Below, piece by piece: positions 56,226 to 64,000 of a stretch of 64,000 bases of DNA. Both the position numbers and the translations under genes were made by a program. Source of the DNA: Cyclina sinensis (lineage: Eukaryota > Mollusca > Bivalvia > Venerida > Veneridae); NCBI GenBank assembly GCA_012932295.1, contig JAAONU010000014.1, positions 33,015,977-33,079,976 of the forward strand, written 5' to 3'. The notes beneath the pieces are model-generated. The model did no database searches. It was not told the origin of the DNA and saw only the letters and a list, made by a program, of their open reading frames with translations. Within the stretch, counting starts at the first letter, position 1. Each line of letters begins with the position of its first letter.

Positions 56226-57854
56226 CTGTAAAATGAAAATAAACAATTCAAAAACTGCATATAAACACTAGATATATGTGAACACTATAAATAAAATTTT
56301 ATTTTCACATTTTCTTACCAAAAATTATAAAAATTTCTCTGCAGCATATGACTGAAATCTGCACTGACTGGTAGGGCTTCGACCGTGAAACATCTGTTTC
56401 TAGTACAATATGGTTCAAACCAATTCTCACAGTGTGACGCAAACATAAATACAGGAATGTGCATTTTTTGTGCACGGATCACCAAATCTGTATGTAATAA
56501 ATCTGGATTATACTTGCAGGTTTTATATGAAACAATAATTATAAATTACAATTATTACCATCATAACAGAGGCGTAAAAACTCGTTAATTTCATGAAAAT
56601 GGAATCAAGTTTATCAGAAAATAAGCTCATGAAACTATTCTTGCCAGTTCTATACTCCCAAAAAAACTTACAAGTGTTTTTTTTTTTTTCATAAATATGT
56701 AATTAATTGTCAGGGTTTTCTTTTTATATATTTGAAACAATCAGAAACAGAACTTCTTACAACAGTTCAAAATTAATGATGAAAACACTTTATAAGGACA
56801 AAAATACAATCATAGATCAATTTTTAACTCTTGACTTTTTGACAGCTTTAAAATACATTTATGCAAATACAAGTTCAAGAACTCTTTTCCTAATTACTTT
56901 CATCTTGACAATAATAACCTTGTGGAGACACCATGCATGATGGAACCAGTTAGTCATTGGGAAGAGCCTTACTCGGGGTTCTAATTTCTGACGAGAAATG
57001 TTCTGAACTATGGCACCTGCGGTAACCTTGATTACTACAGGCCTACCACAGATTTCAATGAACCTCATGTCAATAATTCATTGTTTTAATAAGTTCATTT
57101 CTTATTTGTTATTCCATTTTGTATTATACCTGTAAATAATTGTTACAATGTTTTGCTATTGCAGTGGACCATATTGAAAACTGATGTATCATCAAAAAAG
57201 TTATCCACAAAAAAAAAGTCATTATGATTATTTCAGTATTTGAGATGGCAAGAATGTTTCTGTATGACTGATATTTTGCAGTTTTTTCAAAGCCAATTAT
57301 TGTTAAACTCATATGAAGATGTTATACATCTTACAGTGATATGACAACAATTATCATAAACACAAAGACTTTTGTATATACAATGTATATATATACATAT
57401 ATACTCTGCATACATCTTCATATATAAATACGATGTCGTCAGTTTCTATTTACAAAAACTGGCTGTTTCGCACTTTCCCAGATTACATCAAACAAAATTA
57501 TGAATGAAATAAAATTCCATTCAAAACAGGGTAAACATTTCAACACTCTTCAGATATATCTTAACCCATTTACACCCCGTATTAAGAAAATCAATGACTA
57601 TTGCCTCAGTCCTAAAGATATACGTGAAGTATGTTTTCACTGTCCCAGATCCCTTATCTCAAATGGAATTTCCTATTTTCTTAATACATGGTTATTTAGT
57701 TAGATAACCAGTATTTCAACATTTCAATGTTAGTGTTGGAGTAGGTTAAACAGTTAATAAGTTTTTTTTATAAAAAATATGACTTTAGATGTATGAGACA
57801 ATCAGACATACATGTAAAAACCACCATAATGTTATGGGTACAATTTTTTAACTA
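56226..57854 (-). other. Upstream MICU3-like intron, proximal part
   Basis: An AT dinucleotide-rich patch lies near 57370-57425. I looked for the expected preceding exon (ending EYLFLL-type sequence and LTK) and found none. Confidence 0.5.
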
Positions 57855-58600
57855 CAGCTATCACTAAATGTGATTAACACCCCTGCAAGACTGCTTCTGA
57901 ACTGAGGAAGTTATTAGTAACAGAATACTTTGTAAAAGTATTGAAATAGAGTTATGGTTGTGGGCAATTAAAGATAGTTGTGGTTCTTGTACAATGCATT
58001 TGCTGTCATTGTGCTTGACCATTGTATGAAGTTGCACTGAATTCCAACCAGTAGTTTTCAAGTTATGCTCAAGACAAGGAAAACAAACTAAGGGCAATAA
58101 CTCTGCAAATAGTGAAGATGGAGTTATAGCTCTTGTACACTGCACTTCCTGTTATTGTGCTTGATCACTGTTTGAAGTTGCACTGAATTCCAACCACTAG
58201 TTTTGAAGTTATTCTCTGGACAAGGAAAACCAACAAAGGACAATAACTCTGCATTAGTAAAGTAGAGTTATGATTCTTGAACACTTCATTTTCTCTCATT
58301 GTGCTAGACCATTGTTTTAAGTTGCACTGAATTCCAACCAATAGATTTCAAATAATGCACCGGACAAGGAAAACCAATAAAGGGCAATAACTCTGCAAAT
58401 CGTGAAGATGGAGTTATGATTCTTGAAGACTGCACTTCCTCTCATTGTGCTTGACCATTGTATGAAGTTGCATTGAATTCAAACCAGTAGTTTTCAAGTT
58501 ATGCTCCGGACAAGGAACAACCTGACCCACCACCCAACCGACCGACCAACCACCGGGTGACTCCTATATACCCCCAAAACTTCATATCGTGGGTGTAATG
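57855..58600. repeat. Second copy of the 'CATTGTGCTTGACCATTG' array
   Basis: About four units of roughly 140 bp match 25920-27035 in the same orientation. The same end follows: ACCCAACCGACCGACCAACC, then ACCGGGTGACTCCTATATA and a C-run. Confidence 0.82.
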
Positions 58601-59855
58601 AGTACAAGACATTCTCTGAAATATAAAGATATTTTCAGCTTTGTATCTTGACCTATAGGTTTAAATCATTTTTATTTACCATTCTCTCAATAATCCACTG
58701 AGAGTAAGAACAATGTATCAGTTAGAAATGGGGATGTTCTGGTCAAGAAAAATATGTGACAAATGGTAAATCCTGTGACTTTAATTATACAGATAATGAT
58801 CACTTTAAGTAACTATTATGGGCAATTATTTTGATGGGAAAACATTGAGAACACTCATCTACATGTTGTTTTTTTTTTTATTTACAGGGCAAAGGTTTTT
58901 CATTAGCTGATGTACCTGATGAAATATCTGTATGAATAAATTGTCCTAATTGGTGAATGACCTGTGCATTATTTATATATGCAGTATCATACAGATTTGA
59001 ATGCTTCTACACTTTTCTCATGCCCTAAGAATTTCAAATGTCATAGGTTCAGTTATAACATGCCTCTTATGCACTCTAAATGAGGCAAAGAGTTGTTTCA
59101 GAGCTTGAGCTTTCTGCTTGAATGTAATAAAGCTCTAATTGTTGAATAAGTGGTCAACACAAATAAACACTTTAGGAATATCCATCCTACTATGCAAGCA
59201 TACCCTGGAATGTGTTCCCCCTTAGCATGAAAGCTCAAAGGTTAAAATATGTTCTCCCAACCCAAAAGCATCTAAGCTCAAACTGACGGTTTCAGTATAT
59301 TCCCCCAAACAACTATAAGCTCAATTAGATGTTTTTAATATGTTCTTCCTAAGCATATATAAAATTCTCCCCAAGGACATAAGCTCAATAAGATGTTTTC
59401 AATATGTTTCTCCTAAGCATCTAAGCTCATATTTTTACATATGTTTTTCAATATGTCCCCACTAAGCACATAAGTGCAAACTGATGTTTCTGATAAGTTC
59501 AGCCTCCCCCCCCCTCCACCTCCAACGCTACACACCCCAAGTAGATGTTTTCAATGTTTTCAAAGTGTTCTTCACTCTGCCCGTAAGCAGGTTAAGGACA
59601 TAGTTAAGTTCAAAATATATTCATCCTGACCATGTAAACTAAATCAAGCATGAGCTCAATTTAGTTGCCTTTACAATCTATGCATGTTTCTGGACTTACT
59701 GTATGTAAAGACAAAAAAACAAAAGTGCCAACTTCTTCTTGACCATTATGATATCATCACAAAAGTGACTATGAAAATCAAAAGATCATAAATCTTTTTG
59801 ACTAATCTAGAAATTCAAATACCAACTTACATTCATGAACGAGGTGACTTTTTAA

Positions 59856-60051
59856 GCCTTCTCCTGCTAGCGGCCATTGTATTTGCCTTTGCGACCAGTG
59901 CAGACCAAGATCAACCTGCACGTCCGTGCAGACTGATCATGGTCTACACTATTCACTAGTCAGTAAACTTTCAATAAGCACCCCATAAACAATGGACCTG
60001 GCCAAATTGAAAGATGGACAAGTCCATATAAGATATTTAGCAGGCTAAGGG
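59856..60051. mobile_element. TTAA-flanked MITE, piggyBac-like
   Basis: TTAA stands at 59852-59855 and 60052-60055. The ends GCCTTCTCCTGCTA and, inverted, CCCTTAGCCTGCTA make 14-bp terminal repeats with three mismatches. The interior has TTTGCCTTTGCGACCAGTGC and CACGTCCGTGCAGACTGATC. A TTAA duplication and CCCTT-type ends fit the piggyBac superfamily. Confidence 0.7.
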
Positions 60052-60539
60052 TTAAAGTCATTGTATATACTATATCATGTACCTAAATATCCATTTCAAA
60101 GCTTTATTTTAAAGACCAACCCATAGTACATATCACCCACCACTGTCTAATGTATAAATAGTTCTTATCTCCTTTTTATTTTCTAACCACAATTGAAAAT
60201 AAAGTGATGAGAGATTCTGTGATTACAACTAGAAAATTAAAACCCTACAATAATGTTCAAAATACTCTTGTTAACATCTGATACATATTTTATTAAAGAA
60301 ATAATACGATATGTTTTCATTCTTATTTTTTCAAGATCTTGCTGATGGAATGCGAGATTAGGCAGTGATAATGATATACATTTGTTCCTTATGTCAGTTT
60401 AAGCTTTCCTCAAACAATTATCCTCATTTTATAGTTTCAACCACAAACTATAAAATATGTTTGCAAAATAAACTTACAAAGGTCATTGCTTTCACAAACA
60501 GTAAAGGAAACACCAAAACAAAGGAATCCAAAAAATCTA
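60052..60539 (-). other. AT-rich intronic sequence
   Basis: A donor-like GTAAGT on the minus strand near 60474 follows a hydrophobic open stretch, but I do not accept it as an exon. Confidence 0.4.
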
Positions 60540-61460
60540 AGTGAACAAGCCATTGACAATAATCAGTGAACAGGCTACAGACAAGAATTGGTGAACAGGC
60601 CACTGACAAGAATAGGAGAACAGGCGACTGACAAGAATAGGTGAACAGGCCACTGACAAGAATAGGTGAACAGGTCCTTAGACAAGAATCAGAAAGTGAA
60701 CAGGTTATTGACAAAAATCAGAGGTAATATACAAGAATATGCAATTGTCGAAAATCAGTAAACAATTAATGTCATTGACAAAAAACAGTGAACAATCAAA
60801 GCCACAGACAAAAATCAGAGGTAATATACAAGAATATGCTATTGTCGAAAATCAGTAAACAATTAATGTCTTTGACAAAAAACAGTGAACAATCAAAGCC
60901 ACAGACAAGAATCAGAGAAGCATCAAGGCCATATTAAAGCACAAGAGAAACATAGAGAATTGGTGAACATGCAATAGATAAAAGTAAGAACAATAAAAAC
61001 TACATAAAAGAATCAGTGAACCAATAAGGCCATATAAAAGCACAAGAGAAACATACAGAGAGCTGGTGAACATGCAATAGATAAAAGTAAGTGAACATAA
61101 AAACCACAGACAAGAATCAGAGAACAAATAAGCCCACAGACAAAATCAGAGAACAAATAAATAAGCCCACAGACAAGAATCAGAGAACAAATAAGCCCAC
61201 AGACAAGAATCAGAGAACAAATAAGCCCAGAGACAAGAATCAGAGAACAAATAAGCCCACAGACAAGAATCAGAGAACAAATAAGCCCACAGACAAGAAT
61301 CAGAGAACAAATAAGGCCACAGACAAGAATCAGAGAACAAATAAGGCCACAGACAAGAATCAGAGAACAAATAAGCCCACAGACAAGAATCAGAGAACAT
61401 ATAAGGCCAAAGACAAGAATCAGAGAACAAATAAGCCCACAGACAAGTACAGTTGAACAC
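60540..61460. repeat. Layered minisatellite, 30-bp core with about 96-bp and 101-bp duplications
   Basis: The core unit is ACAGACAAGAATCAGAGAAC followed by AAATAAGCCC (30 bp), repeated about twelve times from 61107 to 61445. Related units with GAACAGGCCACTGACAAGAA occupy 60540-60700. A block with GAGGTAATATACAAGAATATGC is duplicated at about 96 bp (60719, 60815), and one with GGCCATAT-AAAGCACAAGAG at about 101 bp. Both strands stay open through the array because the unit is 30 bp (peptides DKNQRTNKPT and AYLFSDSCLW). Confidence 0.92.
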
Positions 61461-64000
61461 TCAAGACCATAGACAATAATCAGTCAATTAACAAGGCCAA
61501 ATACAACAATTAGTAACCTATCAAGCTACAGGCAAAAATCAGTGAAAATCATTTTAAGACTTAAGACTAGCCCAAGTTAATAGACCTGAAATAGCAAACT
61601 ACCTTGCAAAATCCTGAAATCTGTGAATCATCAAAGTCGTAAGTTGAAATCAGTTAACTGTATAGACCATTGACTGTACTCATCAACAAGACACAATGAC
61701 CATATATGACATAAACTGGATATATTACTACATGACAAGGTTACTAGGTAACATGAATCTCGATTTCATTTTTTCTGAAGCACTTAGCTTTTAATTATAC
61801 TCAAGTTACATAGAATTACAAGGTCTAATCTTGATTTTTATCTATATGAAAACAATTTCCTCACATTAAATTTAGAAATTAAATTTAGAAAATATCTTCT
61901 TCCTCAAATCACAATATTTACCTGGGAGGTACAGTAGCATAAAATAGCGGGAGCATCAAGTAAAAGAACAGATGGTCAAAAATGAGGGTGACCCGTTGCT
62001 AAATGGAAATTAAACTATCAAGTTGCCAGATTTAAATTAGATTGGATGACAAACACACTGGATACATGTTAATTACACTGACCACCTTAATTTGCATGTT
62101 TACAAGCATTCGTCAGAGGTACAATGGGACAGCGGCTACCCATAACTTAATGGCATTTCTACGACTCTACAGCATACCAATGCATCAGTAAAAATGGGCG
62201 CTCGACATTTATTTGTCCATATGTCCTTATTTGACAGGGAACTGAGAGCCCTTGGGGCAATCTGGGGACAGCTGCTGACCTTAGCAAACCCTTAAGGGGC
62301 CAAGATGTAAAAGCTGGGAGCAACTCGCACCTTGAGCTGACCAAGGGTTTTCATATATTGACATAAATTAAGGTCTACAGAAATTTATTCTGATAGTTTA
62401 TGATCTCATTCCACAGGCTCATTTTTCAAAACAGGCTCATAATCAGAAAAGCATTTGTTACTGTAAAATGTAGAGCAGAATAATTATGCAGATGAGCTTC
62501 TTTTTATTACCTGATAAAAATTTATTTATCGGTTTCAGATAAAAGTAAAACACATTCTTTTTCATGTTAATCAGTTTTTTATTCAAACCAAGCTGGCTGA
62601 AGTAAAATATATCAATTTACTATTTTATCAAATTTATCAATTCATGACCCATTTATGGTAGAAAAGATACTTTTCCATAAACTTCTACAAAATAGCATGT
62701 ACTGGTAGGTAAAAATTTGTTTCAGAAGTTACTATCACAACCAAACTACTAAAATCTTGAAAAGTGTGAATCGCACCAATTTCTTGTTTTTTATTTCTAT
62801 TTTGGAAATATTCTATTCAGTCTAAATCTGATCAAACATAGCATGACAGAACAAAACTTGGGGATAAGAATGACCTTCACTAAAATAAAGCTAAATACCC
62901 CTACACCCACTTGCAAAAACACCAGATTTGAATAGATCAGACTGAATCTGCTACATTTTATAATCTTAAGTGTCAAAAGTCAAATTCAGCTGAAATCAGC
63001 TAAAAAGCTGGAGATTCTCATCCCTGAAAAGTATGGTGTACAATGAAAACATTCTTTTGTCCTAACAGTAACTTTCCAAAGAAAGATGCAATATAAAAAG
63101 AAATACAATTCTCCAGTCGTCATAACCAATCTAAAGTCAATCAGGATTCAACTGTAAAAGACTAGTATGGAAAAGAAGTTCTCTAACACATACAATGGGC
63201 ATCTGAGGTAATGTACTATAATCTGCTTTAGTTATGAGGACGTTTCAACAGGTGGCCCTTTAAATTTTTTCATTGCAACACCTACATTTCATGCCAAATC
63301 AAAACCCATAATGGACTTGATTATCAATATCTAAATACAACTGAAATCAATCCACAAAGTCGCTTGTTAATATGATATAAAAGCCTGTATTCTGAATCAA
63401 AATACAAAGTCTAATGTCCGAATAAAACCAACTGTCCAGTATCAAATACCCTATAACAATAAAACACAATCTACAAATGGAACCTGTCAAATTATATTCA
63501 CTACTTGAATCTCAATAATAAAATGTATCAAATTAGGGTTATAATAGGTTGGTCCAGCTTCTTTAGCATTAAAAAATAAATTTTACGAGCAATGAATTTC
63601 GCACAAATAAAACATCAAAGAGTAGAGTAAATAACAACAGGGAATCACATTTGTCGATCAGTTTGAAAAGGCGGAAAATAAACTAGAAGGGTCCTTAATC
63701 ATGGGGCAACACGCACAGTACTATTTCATTGTCACCTGCTGCCCCTACAGGGCGCCACTTGATATAATTCTGCATCTGTAATGAGCCTGCAGACATCTAA
63801 TGAGTGCTGTGTAAATTTTGATTTTGGCCACTATTTCAGTTTGGCTAGGGGCTACCGTCACTGTTTAATTGTACTCGGATCTTACTGTATTCTTTCTCAT
63901 TTGTTAATGGTTTTAACAAAAATCTATTCTTGCTTGTCTGCCTTTTTTTTAGGAAAAAAAAATCTGCTTAAATCAGGAATCATTTTATAATATATATTTG
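61461..64000 (-). other. Intronic or upstream sequence to the window end
   Basis: More GC-rich islands at 62100-62345 and 63690-63760 stand out from AT-rich surroundings. Neither contains a recognisable exon, and I see no MICU N-terminal or transit-peptide exon before the window ends. Confidence 0.45.

Noticed and set aside
59830..59880. Possible minus-strand exon with a GTAAGT donor (GTTCATGAAT|gtaagt)
   Set aside because: It falls across the end of a TTAA-flanked MITE, and none of its frames matches the MICU N-terminal region.
60475..60530. Possible hydrophobic minus-strand exon (FFGFLCFGVSFTVCE) with a GTAAGT donor, a candidate MICU membrane segment
   Set aside because: No exon for the conserved region that must follow it exists between here and 56225, and the composition can arise from AT-rich repeat sequence.
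61091..61456. 121-codon plus-strand and 104-codon minus-strand frames
   Set aside because: Both are by-products of a 30-bp minisatellite whose period is a multiple of three.
62159..62344. Relatively GC-rich minus-strand frame of 61 codons
   Set aside because: No recognisable protein motif or splice signals in suitable phase; possibly a dispersed repeat, but no second copy is present in the window.

Overview
This is eukaryotic nuclear DNA, very probably from a bivalve mollusc and perhaps a venerid-type clam. That identification is an inference. It rests on AT-rich sequence, GT-AG introns of up to 12 kb, small exons, tRNA-derived SINEs, and dense families of dispersed elements built from 100-170 bp internal tandem repeats. 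There is no bacterial gene organisation. Nearly all open frames of 60-135 codons in the window are noise.

Two protein-coding genes can be supported, both on the minus strand. (1) A complete three-exon quinone oxidoreductase of the NQO1/NQO2 family lies at 1385-5271 (276 aa). It has an unusual active site: the two NQO1 charge-relay positions read Phe and Ile. (2) The 3' part of a mitochondrial calcium-uptake regulator, MICU3-like, runs from 56225 down to 28630. Seven exons are in consistent phase and encode about 255 aa. They include two canonical EF-hands and the C-terminus. The N-terminal exons are not in the window.

Layout. 1-1180: a pogo/Tigger transposon relic. 1385-5271: the NQO gene, with a SINE in intron 1. 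5.8-10.5 kb: a 155-bp tandem array split by a TIR element, then a 30-bp minisatellite. 10.54-12.98 kb: a satellite with a 412-bp period. 13.0-28.6 kb: a tRNA-Arg-like sequence and many decayed repeats, including a perfect 62-bp-arm palindrome. 28.6-64 kb: MICU3 exons in a sea of intronic repeats, including a nested composite at 33.86-40.39 kb and minisatellites near 45.5 and 61 kb.

The two genes have no evident functional link beyond being neighbours. The most interesting material is in the repeats. One element family ends in a bulged hairpin whose inner stem changes by compensatory substitutions between copies. Two other repeat families carry arrays of perfect nuclear-receptor-type sites: four 15-bp palindromic estrogen-response-element matches, and nine DR2 sites at a 107-108 bp period. 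Several insertions can be resolved to the base by their target sites.
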